Assembly: GCF_008704535.1 (NCBI RefSeq)
Contig: NZ_CP023701.1
Coordinates: 6,242,001 to 6,306,000, forward strand
Source of the DNA: Streptomyces subrutilus
GTDB taxonomy: Bacteria; Actinomycetota; Actinomycetes; Streptomycetales; Streptomycetaceae
Length of the DNA stretch: 64,000 nt
Direction of reading: 5' to 3'
How positions within the stretch are numbered: the first letter of the stretch is position 1; every line of letters begins with the position of its first letter. A program made the translations under genes and the position numbers. This document shows positions 57,449 to 64,000 of the stretch, in pieces. The notes beneath the pieces were generated by a model. The model was not told the origin of the DNA and searched no databases. It saw only the letters and a list, made by a program, of their open reading frames with translations.

Positions 57449-57690
57449 TCCGGGAGACTAACCGACCTGTACGGACTCGCGCCGTCCGCGGTACCGCACG
57501 CTGTTGAACGGACGGCGACGCGCGGAGGTTCCCCCGCTGGCCCGGCGGATGCCCGCCCGCGGAGCCCGCTCGGGCGCAGTGACCAAGGACACGCCCGCGC
57601 AACAGTTCCCGAGGGCTGCCCGGACGCCCGGAGCGGCCACGGTGACGTCCGTCGGGGGCGGCCGGCCGCAGCCGGTGCCGGTCCGACCGT

Positions 57691-57731
57691 GGTGGCGACG
57701 GGCGGTCTGCGGCAGACTGCCCGTCGTCACC
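57691..57731. promoter_or_regulatory. 41-base near-perfect palindrome upstream of the patatin-like gene
   Basis: Two 20-base arms (57691-57710 and 57712-57731) match at 18 positions around a single central base. The two mismatches would be G-U pairs in RNA. It ends 30 bases before ATG 57762. It may be an operator or a leader hairpin. The rest of the 57449-57761 gap (313 bases) shows no gene. Confidence 0.6.
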
Positions 57732-57761
57732 ACGGGCACGCACGGCAGTCGGGAGCGGGCG

Positions 57762-58607
57762 ATGGGCAGCGGTACGGCACTGGTACTGGGCGGCGGGGGA
57801 CTGACCGGCGTCGGCTGGGAGTGCGGGATCCTCTACGGGCTCGCCCGCGCCGGAGTGGACCTCACCACCGCCGACCTGGTCGTCGGCACCTCCGCCGGAT
57901 CGGTGGTCGGCGCCCAGCTGACCTCCGGCCGGCTCACGGCGCGGGAGTTGTACGAGCGCCAGCTCGGCGACCCCGTCGGGGAGCTCCCGGCCCGGCTGGG
58001 GGCCGGCCTGATCGCCCGCTACGCGCTGGCCGTGCTCCGCTCGCGCGAGGCCACGGCCTACCGCCGCCGCGTCGGCGCCCTCGCCCTGGCCGCGGACACC
58101 GGCTCCGAGGCCGAGCGGCGCACGGTGCTGGAGGGCCGGCTGGTCTCCCACGCGTGGCCCGAGCGACGGCTGGTCGTCACCGCCGTCGACGCCCTGACCG
58201 GCGACCTGAGGGCCTTCGACAAGGACGGCGGCAGCGGACTGGTCGACGCCGTCTCGGCGAGCTGCGCGGTGCCCGGGGTGTGGCCGCCCGTGACGGTCGG
58301 CGGGCGCCGCTTCATCGACGGGGGCGTCCGCTCCGCCACCAACGCCGACCTGGCCGCCGGCCACGACCGGGTGGTCGTCCTCGCCCCGATCGCGCGCGGG
58401 ACCGCACTGGTCCCGGCGCCGTCCGCGCAGGCGGCCCGGCTGCGGGCGGCGGGCGCGCGCGTCCTGCTGATCACCCCGTCGGCCGCCGCGCGCAAGGCCT
58501 TCGGCCGCAACGTCCTGGACCCGGCCCGGCGGGACCCGGCCGCGCGGGCCGGCCTGGCGCAGGCCGCCGAGCTCGCCGAAGCGGCCGAGGCGGTCTGGAC
58601 CGGCTGA
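57762..58607 (+). CDS. Patatin-like phospholipase
   Basis: A 281-residue serine lipid acyl hydrolase with the Ser-Asp dyad of patatins. Oxyanion loop VLGGGGLTGVGWE (residues 8-20), nucleophile elbow GTSAG (42-46) and FIDGGV with the catalytic Asp (about residue 188). No signal peptide, so it acts in the cytoplasm or at the membrane. ATG at 57762 with GGGAG upstream; the longer frame from 57504 would read through the 41-base palindrome. Followed after 21 bases by the spermidine-synthase-like gene, possibly one transcript. Confidence 0.92.
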   Translation: MGSGTALVLGGGGLTGVGWECGILYGLARAGVDLTTADLVVGTSAGSVVGAQLTSGRLTARELYERQLGDPVGELPARLGAGLIARYALAVLRSREATAYRRRVGALALAADTGSEAERRTVLEGRLVSHAWPERRLVVTAVDALTGDLRAFDKDGGSGLVDAVSASCAVPGVWPPVTVGGRRFIDGGVRSATNADLAAGHDRVVVLAPIARGTALVPAPSAQAARLRAAGARVLLITPSAAARKAFGRNVLDPARRDPAARAGLAQAAELAEAAEAVWTG

Positions 58608-58628
58608 CCGGGCCCCGACAATGGTCGG

Positions 58629-59477
58629 GTGAGCGACGAACAGATCCCGGTGCTCCGGGACGTGGACCAGGGCACCGCCAAGCTGATGCCGGACGTGGAC
58701 CGGGAGCGGGCCTGGCTGCTCACCGTCGACGGGGCGCCGCAGTCCTACGTGGACCTGGACGACCCGGAGCACCTGGAGTTCGAGTACGTCCGCCGGCTCG
58801 GGCACGTCCTGGACTGCGCCGCGCCGCCCGGCCGCCCGCTGGACCTGCTGCACCTGGGCGGCGGGGCCCTCACGCTGCCCCGCTACGCCGCGGCCACCCG
58901 GCCCGGATCGCGGCAGGCCGTCGTGGAGTTCGACGCGGGCCTGTCGGACCTGGTCGCCGAGCACCTGCCGCTGCGGGCCGGAGCCGGGGTGACGGTGCAC
59001 ACGGCCGACGCCCGGGCCTGGCTGGAGGCGGCCCCCGCGGCCTGCGCGGACCTGGTGGTGGCGGACGTGTTCGGCGGCTCGCGGGTGCCGGCCCGGCTGA
59101 CCTCGGTGGAATACGCGCGGGAAGCGGCGCGGGTGCTGCGGCCCGGCGGAACGTACGCGGCGAACCTCGCGGACGGGGCGCCGTTCGGGTTCCTGCGGGG
59201 GCAGTTGGCCACCTTCGGGGCGGTGTTCGGACATCTCGCGCTGGTGGCGGAACCGGCCGTGCTGCGCGGGAGGCGGTTCGGCAACGCGGTCCTGCTGGCC
59301 TCGGACGCGGAGCTGCCGGTGGCCGCGCTGGCCCGGAGGTGCGCCGGTGACGCGTTCGCGGCCCGGGTGGAGCACGGCGCCGGGCTGGCCCGGTTCACGG
59401 GCGCGGCCCGGCCGGTGGGCGACGCGGAGGCGGTGGCGTCGCCGGAGCCGCCGGAGGGCGCGTTCGGCATCGGCTGA
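58629..59477 (+). CDS. Spermidine synthase-like methyltransferase-fold protein
   Basis: A 282-residue protein with a Rossmann-type domain. The N-terminus has DGAPQSYVDLDDPEHLEFEY (about residues 34-53), then LLHLGGGALTLPRYAA (motif I), VVEFDAG and VADVFGG. It keeps the spermidine-synthase layout, but the N-terminal tetramerisation part is reduced and the decarboxylated-SAM residues cannot be verified. Such actinomycete genes are often annotated spermidine synthase without proof of polyamine synthesis. GTG at 58629, no strong ribosome site. Confidence 0.8.
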   Translation: MSDEQIPVLRDVDQGTAKLMPDVDRERAWLLTVDGAPQSYVDLDDPEHLEFEYVRRLGHVLDCAAPPGRPLDLLHLGGGALTLPRYAAATRPGSRQAVVEFDAGLSDLVAEHLPLRAGAGVTVHTADARAWLEAAPAACADLVVADVFGGSRVPARLTSVEYAREAARVLRPGGTYAANLADGAPFGFLRGQLATFGAVFGHLALVAEPAVLRGRRFGNAVLLASDAELPVAALARRCAGDAFAARVEHGAGLARFTGAARPVGDAEAVASPEPPEGAFGIG

Positions 59478-59499
59478 CCGGCGGACCCGACCCCGCCCG

Positions 59500-60840
59500 T
59501 CAGGCTCCGGCGATCCCGGCGGGGCTGGGCTTCGCCGGGTCGGCCGGGTCGGCGGGGTGTGCGACGGCGGCCGGAGCCGGGTGGGCGGCTCCCGGGCGGC
59601 GGGTGATGCGGCGGACGTCGGGCACCAGCAGGACCGCCGCCGTGGGCAGCAGGACGAGGGCCGCGCAGCCCCACAGCGCGGGGGACCGGCCGAACGCGGA
59701 CTCGGCCGGTCCGGCCAGGGCGGTGGCCAGCGGGGTCATCGAGATCGAGCCGAACCAGTCGTAGGCGGAGACGCGGGAGAACTTCTCCTCCGGGATCTCC
59801 TGGTGCATCGTCGTCATCCAGTTGACGCCGAAGACCTCGATGGAGACGCCGCTGACGAACATCACCGCGCACAGCCCCCACGCGGGCAGCGGTACGGCCA
59901 GCGCCGCCGAGGGCAGGGCCATCGGGAACACGCAGAGGGTGCCGACCAGCAGCAGCCGCCGGGGCTTCCAGGCCATCATCAGCACCGCGCCGCCGATGGT
60001 GCCGACGCCGAAGAAGGCCAGGGCGATGCCCCACGGCGCCGCCCCGCCCAGGTGGTCCCGGGCGACCAGGGGCCCGTACACCGCCTCGGCGGCGCTGATC
60101 ACGCCGACGACCACCGAGAACTGGAGCACGATGCTCCACAGCCAGGGGCGGGTCCTGAACTCCACCCAGCCCTCGCGCAGGTCGGCCAGCAGACCGCCGC
60201 CCGGCTCCCGCTCGGGCACGTGGCTCACGTCGAGGAAGGCCCGCATCGCACCGGCGACGGCGAAGGCGCCGGCGTCGACGGCCAGCACCCAGCCCGGCCC
60301 GAAGGCCGCGATCATGGCGCCGCCCAGGGCGGCGCCGCCGATGCCCGCGCCGTTCATGGACATGCGGAAGAGGGCGAAGGCGCGGTTCGCGTGCTCGCCG
60401 GAGACGGTGGACAGGAGCATGCCCTCGGCGGCCGGGTTGAAGAAGGCCGTGCCGGTGCCGCACAGGGCGGTCAGCAGCATCATCTGCCACAGCTGTGGAT
60501 CGCCGGCGAGGACGAGGACGGCGAAGGCGGCCTGCGAGACGCAGTTCAGGGCGTTGGCGGCGACCATCACCCGGTGCCGGGGCAACCGGTCGGCCAGCGC
60601 ACCGCCGATGAGGAGGAAGAGGACGAGCGGCAGCGTGCGGGCCGCCGTCACCAGGCCGACGTCCCAGCCGGAGCCGCCGGTCTCCAGGACCGCGAACGCG
60701 GCCGCGATGAGCGCCCCGTGGCTGCCGAGGTTGGTGACGACCGCGGCGCCCGTCAGGAGGGTGTAGTTCCGGCCCGCCCACTCGGGACGGCGGCGGCGTG
60801 CGGGCGTGGGGGACGGGGCGGCGTCGGGGGCAGGACTCAC
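59500..60840 (-). CDS. MFS exporter (EntS-like)
   Basis: A 446-residue, 12-helix major facilitator of the EntS/MFS_3 branch. It has LLIGGALADRLPRHRVMVAA (motif A, residues about 77-96), GTGTAFFNPAAEGMLLSTV and MNGAGIGGAALGGAMIAAFG. Cytoplasmic termini are Pro/Ala-rich. Members export siderophores, macrolides or other small molecules. No siderophore or antibiotic genes lie near. GTG at 60840. Converges with the spermidine-synthase-like gene, 22 bases between stops. Confidence 0.9.
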   Translation of the reverse strand: MSPAPDAAPSPTPARRRRPEWAGRNYTLLTGAAVVTNLGSHGALIAAAFAVLETGGSGWDVGLVTAARTLPLVLFLLIGGALADRLPRHRVMVAANALNCVSQAAFAVLVLAGDPQLWQMMLLTALCGTGTAFFNPAAEGMLLSTVSGEHANRAFALFRMSMNGAGIGGAALGGAMIAAFGPGWVLAVDAGAFAVAGAMRAFLDVSHVPEREPGGGLLADLREGWVEFRTRPWLWSIVLQFSVVVGVISAAEAVYGPLVARDHLGGAAPWGIALAFFGVGTIGGAVLMMAWKPRRLLLVGTLCVFPMALPSAALAVPLPAWGLCAVMFVSGVSIEVFGVNWMTTMHQEIPEEKFSRVSAYDWFGSISMTPLATALAGPAESAFGRSPALWGCAALVLLPTAAVLLVPDVRRITRRPGAAHPAPAAVAHPADPADPAKPSPAGIAGA

Positions 60841-60915
60841 CCCCGGACTATCCCCGCCCCGGGCCGAGAATCCAAACCGATTGTCTGCCGGGGACGGGGG
60901 TCGGTGGCGGGTGTG

Positions 60916-61938
60916 TCAGCCCGCGGTGAGGCGCACCGAGCTGAGGATCTTGTCGAGGGTCGCCTGGGGCACCTCGTCCGGGACGCCCGCGGCGCCGTAG
61001 AAGACCCAGGTCGAGAAGTCACCGTTGGCGGTCTTGAAGCTGAAGGCGACGGACTTGCCGTCCGAGGAGCACTTGTTCTCCTTCGGCAGGCCGCTGACGC
61101 TCGCCGTCGCCGTGTGGCCCTTGAGCCCCGAGGAGGTGGTGTACTCCTTGGGCTCCGACACCTTGGTGGTGCCCTTGGGCGCCTTCTGCGCGTACGCGGC
61201 GAACGCCCAGTTGCCGGCCTCGTTGCGGACGGCTTCGGCGGTGTCCTTGGCGCCCTGGCCGCCCTTGGTGCCGGTGCCCGCCAGCGAGGTGGACTCCTCC
61301 CGGCCGTCCTTGTTCGAGTCGACCTTGCACCAGTCCTCCTTGAGGTAGGCGGGTCCACTCATGGTGATCAGCGGGGAGCCGTCGTTCTTGCTCTCGTCCT
61401 CGAAGCCGACGGCCATGCCGGCGCCCAGCACGTTCCACTCGGGCGGCACGTCGAAGGCGGTGCCGTACTTCGGGTTCAGGACGACCTTCCAGCCGGGGAT
61501 CACCGGCTTGACGTCTCCGCCGGCCCGCGGGTTGGGGCTGCTGCCGGCCGGTGCGGGCGCGGAGGCCGGCGGTGCGGAGGGGGAGGCGACCGGCTTGTCG
61601 TCGGCCTGCGTCTTCTTGTCGTCCCGGGTCAGGACGAACGCGCCGGTGGCCGCGGCCGCCACGACGACCGCCGAGGCGGCCACGATGGCGACCGTCCTGG
61701 TCGCGAACGGGCTGCCGCCGCGCGGGGGCTGCGGGGGCGGCGGCTGGGGCTGGCCCCAGGGCTGGACGGGCGGGGGCGGCTGGTAGCCCTGCTGCGGGTA
61801 GCCGTACCCGGGCTGCTGGTCACCGCACCCGGGCTGCTGGTACGGGTTCGGCTGCCCCGGCTGCTGCTGGTACGGGTTCTGTTGCGCGTCCCGGGGATTC
61901 TGTTCGCCCCCGGGCGGCTGCTGCTGTCCTGGCCACAT
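60916..61938 (-). CDS. Single-pass membrane protein with Pro/Gln-rich cytoplasmic tail
   Basis: A 340-residue protein in three parts. The N-terminal tail (1-75) is low-complexity Q/P/G/Y with repeats such as NPYQQ-PGQP and GYGYPQQGYQPPPP. One membrane helix spans about 80-100 (TVAIVAASAVVVAAAATGAF). After a Pro/Ser/Ala linker, an extracellular domain of about 200 residues (GWKVVLNPKYGTAFDVPPEW..., WCKVDSN, KCSSDG) has two Cys that may pair. Known in actinomycetes but of unknown function. ATG at 61938 has no ribosome site; TATGGT lies 8 bases upstream, so leaderless translation is likely. Confidence 0.82.
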   Translation of the reverse strand: MWPGQQQPPGGEQNPRDAQQNPYQQQPGQPNPYQQPGCGDQQPGYGYPQQGYQPPPPVQPWGQPQPPPPQPPRGGSPFATRTVAIVAASAVVVAAAATGAFVLTRDDKKTQADDKPVASPSAPPASAPAPAGSSPNPRAGGDVKPVIPGWKVVLNPKYGTAFDVPPEWNVLGAGMAVGFEDESKNDGSPLITMSGPAYLKEDWCKVDSNKDGREESTSLAGTGTKGGQGAKDTAEAVRNEAGNWAFAAYAQKAPKGTTKVSEPKEYTTSSGLKGHTATASVSGLPKENKCSSDGKSVAFSFKTANGDFSTWVFYGAAGVPDEVPQATLDKILSSVRLTAG

Positions 61939-62034
61939 GGCCGGTAACCATAGTGGGAGGGGGTGGCGGCGGCCACGGTCGCCCCCGGTCCGGCTCTGGC
62001 CAAGCGCATCTACTCGTGGGTAACATCGCGTGTC

Positions 62035-62493
62035 ATGAGCGCAGACCAGATGAACGTGGGCGAACTGCTCGCCGCGACCGTGCCGATGGCCCGGACCTTG
62101 AACCTCCAGTTCCTGGAGACCACCCCCGAGCGCGCGGTCGTCCGCCTGCCGGACCAGCCCGAGTACCACAACCACGTCGGCGGCCCGCACGCCGGCGCCA
62201 TGTTCACCCTCGCCGAGTCCGCGAGCGGCGCGATCGTCCTGGCCGCATTCGGCGAACAGCTCTCGCGGGCCGTACCCCTCGCCGTGAGGGCCGAGATCGG
62301 CTACAAGAAGCTCGCCAAGGGCGTCGTCACCGCCACCGCCACCCTCGGCCGCCCCGCCGCCGAGGTCGTCGCCGAACTCGACGCCGGCGGCCGCCCCGAG
62401 TTCCCCGTCACCATCGCCATCCAGCGCGAGGACGAGGCCGTGACCGGAGAGATGACCGTGGTCTGGACGCTCAGGCCCAACGCCGCGGGCTGA
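62035..62493 (+). CDS. Hotdog-fold thioesterase-like protein (DUF4442/PaaI type)
   Basis: A 152-residue hotdog-fold protein. HNHVGGPHAGAMFTLAESAS (residues about 43-62) is the helix-containing active-site region of PaaI/DUF4442 thioesterases, followed by VRAEIGYKKLAKGVVTATAT. Probably hydrolyses an acyl-CoA. ATG at 62035 lies 8 bases after TAACAT, so a leaderless transcript is plausible. An in-frame ATG at 61963 would lie in the divergent promoter region. Divergent from the Pro/Gln-rich membrane protein gene. Confidence 0.85.
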   Translation: MSADQMNVGELLAATVPMARTLNLQFLETTPERAVVRLPDQPEYHNHVGGPHAGAMFTLAESASGAIVLAAFGEQLSRAVPLAVRAEIGYKKLAKGVVTATATLGRPAAEVVAELDAGGRPEFPVTIAIQREDEAVTGEMTVVWTLRPNAAG

Positions 62494-62595
62494 GCCCCGG
62501 CGGGACGCCGACGCCGTACCGCAGCCGCCGCAGGGCTGAACCTGCGGGGCCCGGTGGCGCGTCCGGCCGCCGTGCGGGGGGCCGCGGCGCACAGT

Positions 62596-62636
62596 GGACG
62601 GCGGGAGCGGTCCGGCGCGGGCCGCTCCCGCCGTCC
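62596..62636 (+). terminator. 15-bp perfect stem after the thioesterase gene
   Basis: Arms 62596-62610 and 62622-62636 pair perfectly with an 11-base loop. It ends 19 bases before the GH3 start at 62656, so it could also influence GH3 translation or transcription. Confidence 0.75.
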
Positions 62637-62655
62637 GATGCCGCAGGGAGCGCCC

Positions 62656-64000
62656 ATGAGCGAGGCCGTGTCCAGACGTTCCGCGATCCGGCTGCTCGCG
62701 GCGGCCGGGGCCGCGCTCGGGGCGGCCGGCTGCGCGCCCACCGTGCCGGCGGGCGCCGGGCGCGCGGCCACCCCGGCCGCGGCCGCGCCGCCGCCCGCCG
62801 CCGGCGGCGCGGGGGCCGACGCCGCCCACCGCGTGGAGTCCCTGCTCGGCCGCCTCACCCCCGCGGAGAAGACCGCGCTCCTGCACGGCGCCCGCGACCC
62901 CGCGCCCCTCGGCCAGAGCGGCTACGTACCCGGCGTGCCCCGGCTCGGCATCCCCCCGCTGCGCTTCGCCGACGGGCCCGCCGGCGTACGGGTGGCCAAA
63001 CCGGCCACCGCGCTGCCGGCGCCGGTGCTGCTCGCCTCCGCCTTCGACCCGTCCCTCGCCCGCGCGTACGGCCGGGTCCTCGGACGGGAGGGCCGGGCCC
63101 TGGGTGTGGACGTCCTGCTGGCGCCCACGGCCAACCTCATCCGCACCCCGTACGCCGGCCGGAACGCCGAGGCCTTCGCCGAGGACCCGCGCCTGACCGC
63201 CGACCTGGTCGCCGAGGTGGTGCGCGGCATCCAGGACGAGGGGCTCGTCGCGGCGGTCGGGCACTTCGCCCTCTACCACCAGGAGCAGGGCCGCGACACG
63301 ATCGACGCCGTCGTCTCGGAACAGACCATGCACGAGACCGAACTGCGCGGCTTCGAAGCGGCCGTCGCCGCCGGAGCGGGCGCCGTGACGGCCGCCTACC
63401 ACAAGGTCAACGGGGTCTACGCCGCCGAGGACCGGGCCCTGCTCGACGGACTGCTGCGCGGTGCCTGGGGGTTCGACGGCTGGGTGCTGTGCGACCGGGA
63501 CGCGGCCCGCAGCACCGTCGCCGCCATCGGCGCGGGCCTCGACATGGAGCTGCCCGGCGGCACCCGCTTCGGCCGACCGCTCGGCGAGGCCGTGCGCGGC
63601 GGCTCCGTCTCGCAGACCACCGTCGACCTGGCCGTGCACCGGATCCTCGCCGCCATGGACCGGTTCGGGCTGCTGGCCGACCACCCCGCCCCCCGGCCCG
63701 CGCGCGACGCGCCGGCCGGGGCCCGCACCGCCCGCGACGTCGCCGTCGCCGGGGCCGTGCTGCTGCGCAACGAGCGGGCCACCCTGCCGCTGGCGGGGGT
63801 CGCCGCCCGCTCCATCGCGGTGATCGGGCCCACTGGCCTGGCGCCCTTCGTCAGCGGCGGCGGCAGCGCGCACGTGGTGCCCGACGCGGCCGCCGCCCCC
63901 CTCGCCGCGATCCGCCGACGGGCCGGCAGCGCAGCCGCCGTCCGCTCGGCCGTCGGCGAGGACCTGTACGGCCGCCCGCTCCCGCCGACCCTGCTGACAC
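62656..64000 (+). CDS. Glycoside hydrolase family 3 lipoprotein (3' truncated by window edge)
   Basis: 448 codons are visible. Lipoprotein signal with lipobox GAAGC (residues 28-32), a Pro/Ala linker, then a GH3 N-terminal domain: RLGIPPLRFADGPAGVR, APTANLIRTPYAGRNAEAFA, EDPRLTADLVAEVVRGIQDE and HFALYHQEQGRDTIDAVVSE. The nucleophile region is WVLCDRDAARS (Asp 280), and a C-terminal domain begins LLRNERATLPLAG. Two usually conserved features differ: Lys of K-H-F is Gly (AAVGHFALY, residue 202), and S-D-W is C-D-R. GCAGGGAG precedes ATG 62656. Probably a cell-surface beta-glycosidase-like protein; activity is in doubt. Confidence 0.85.
   Translation, partial: MSEAVSRRSAIRLLAAAGAALGAAGCAPTVPAGAGRAATPAAAAPPPAAGGAGADAAHRVESLLGRLTPAEKTALLHGARDPAPLGQSGYVPGVPRLGIPPLRFADGPAGVRVAKPATALPAPVLLASAFDPSLARAYGRVLGREGRALGVDVLLAPTANLIRTPYAGRNAEAFAEDPRLTADLVAEVVRGIQDEGLVAAVGHFALYHQEQGRDTIDAVVSEQTMHETELRGFEAAVAAGAGAVTAAYHKVNGVYAAEDRALLDGLLRGAWGFDGWVLCDRDAARSTVAAIGAGLDMELPGGTRFGRPLGEAVRGGSVSQTTVDLAVHRILAAMDRFGLLADHPAPRPARDAPAGARTARDVAVAGAVLLRNERATLPLAGVAARSIAVIGPTGLAPFVSGGGSAHVVPDAAAAPLAAIRRRAGSAAAVRSAVGEDLYGRPLPPTLLT

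Noticed and set aside
57458..57739. 93-codon minus-strand frame between the TVP38-family and patatin genes
   Set aside because: Its beginning reads through the 41-base palindrome and the product has no recognisable features.
60916..63873. 985-codon minus-strand frame extending far upstream of 61938
   Set aside because: Only the part from ATG 61938 has a membrane helix and domain-like sequence. The upstream part is antisense to the thioesterase and GH3 genes.
1..64000. CRISPR arrays, tRNA or rRNA genes, complete prophage or complete insertion sequence
   Set aside because: No regular 25-40-base repeats with spacers, no tRNA-like cloverleaf or rRNA sequence, and no phage structural or full transposase gene was recognised by reading both strands.

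Overview
The window looks like a piece of a Streptomyces-type (high-GC actinomycete) chromosome. GC is very high throughout, with strong third-position GC. GTG starts and 4-base ATGA/GTGA overlaps between genes are common. There are many TetR, HxlR, MerR, LysR and XRE regulators, lipoproteins, and actinomycete-specific pairings such as a HipA-like kinase with a DUF3037 protein. I see no rRNA, tRNA, CRISPR array or complete insertion sequence.

Layout. 1-2.6 kb: end of a HipA-like kinase gene, DUF3037, and two SDR oxidoreductases behind a very good sigma-70-type promoter. 2.7-12.7 kb: peptide-type binding lipoprotein, uracil-DNA glycosylase (ung) behind a PafBC/RecA-NDp-type DNA-damage promoter, a second near-match promoter in front of a small TPR-like gene, then a mixed set (DinB-like, Gfo/Idh/MocA, Lnt, NTF2-like, TetR divergent from an aldehyde dehydrogenase with a clear operator). 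13-18 kb: secreted beta-propeller-like protein, an MBL hydrolase-carboxylesterase pair and a divergent XRE/MmyB-type regulator. 18.5-25.7 kb: MFS transporter with a GH88-like hydrolase, then acyl-CoA dehydrogenase divergent from a tandem CoA-transferase and an adenylate-forming enzyme. 25.8-28.1 kb: zinc/manganese-type ABC importer. 28.8-31.1 kb: fasciclin protein and Tat-type molybdopterin oxidoreductase.

31.2-31.9 kb is a long non-coding stretch with several strong stem-loops and internal direct repeats, ending in a 14-bp perfect hairpin just before a small MerR-like gene. It is the best candidate here for an undescribed structured RNA. 32.5-34.3 kb: DHA2-type MFS transporter and a decayed LuxR-type response regulator.

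34.3-47.4 kb is the metabolic centrepiece. Nine tightly overlapping minus-strand genes encode kynureninase and the complete 3-hydroxyanthranilate meta-cleavage route: 3-HAA dioxygenase, ACMS decarboxylase, 2-aminomuconate semialdehyde dehydrogenase, 2-aminomuconate deaminase, 4-oxalocrotonate decarboxylase, 2-oxopent-4-enoate hydratase, 4-hydroxy-2-oxovalerate aldolase and acylating acetaldehyde dehydrogenase. An LVIVD-repeat exported protein and an amino-acid permease follow, and a divergent LysR regulator precedes them. The products would be pyruvate and acetyl-CoA. Tryptophan dioxygenase, kynurenine formamidase and kynurenine monooxygenase are not in the window.

47.5-55.8 kb: HxlR regulator, a very large SF1 helicase with unusual insertions and a possible start-proximal frameshift, remnants of a STAS-domain gene and of an IS5-type transposase, a MerR regulator, and an enoyl-CoA hydratase divergent from an HxlR regulator with a perfect inverted repeat between them. 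55.8-64 kb: uppP, TVP38-family membrane protein, patatin-like phospholipase behind a 41-bp palindrome, spermidine-synthase-like protein, MFS exporter, Pro/Gln-rich membrane protein, thioesterase-fold protein, and the start of a GH3 lipoprotein with altered active-site residues. Decayed genes cluster at 18.2, 34.0, 52.6 and 55.4 kb.
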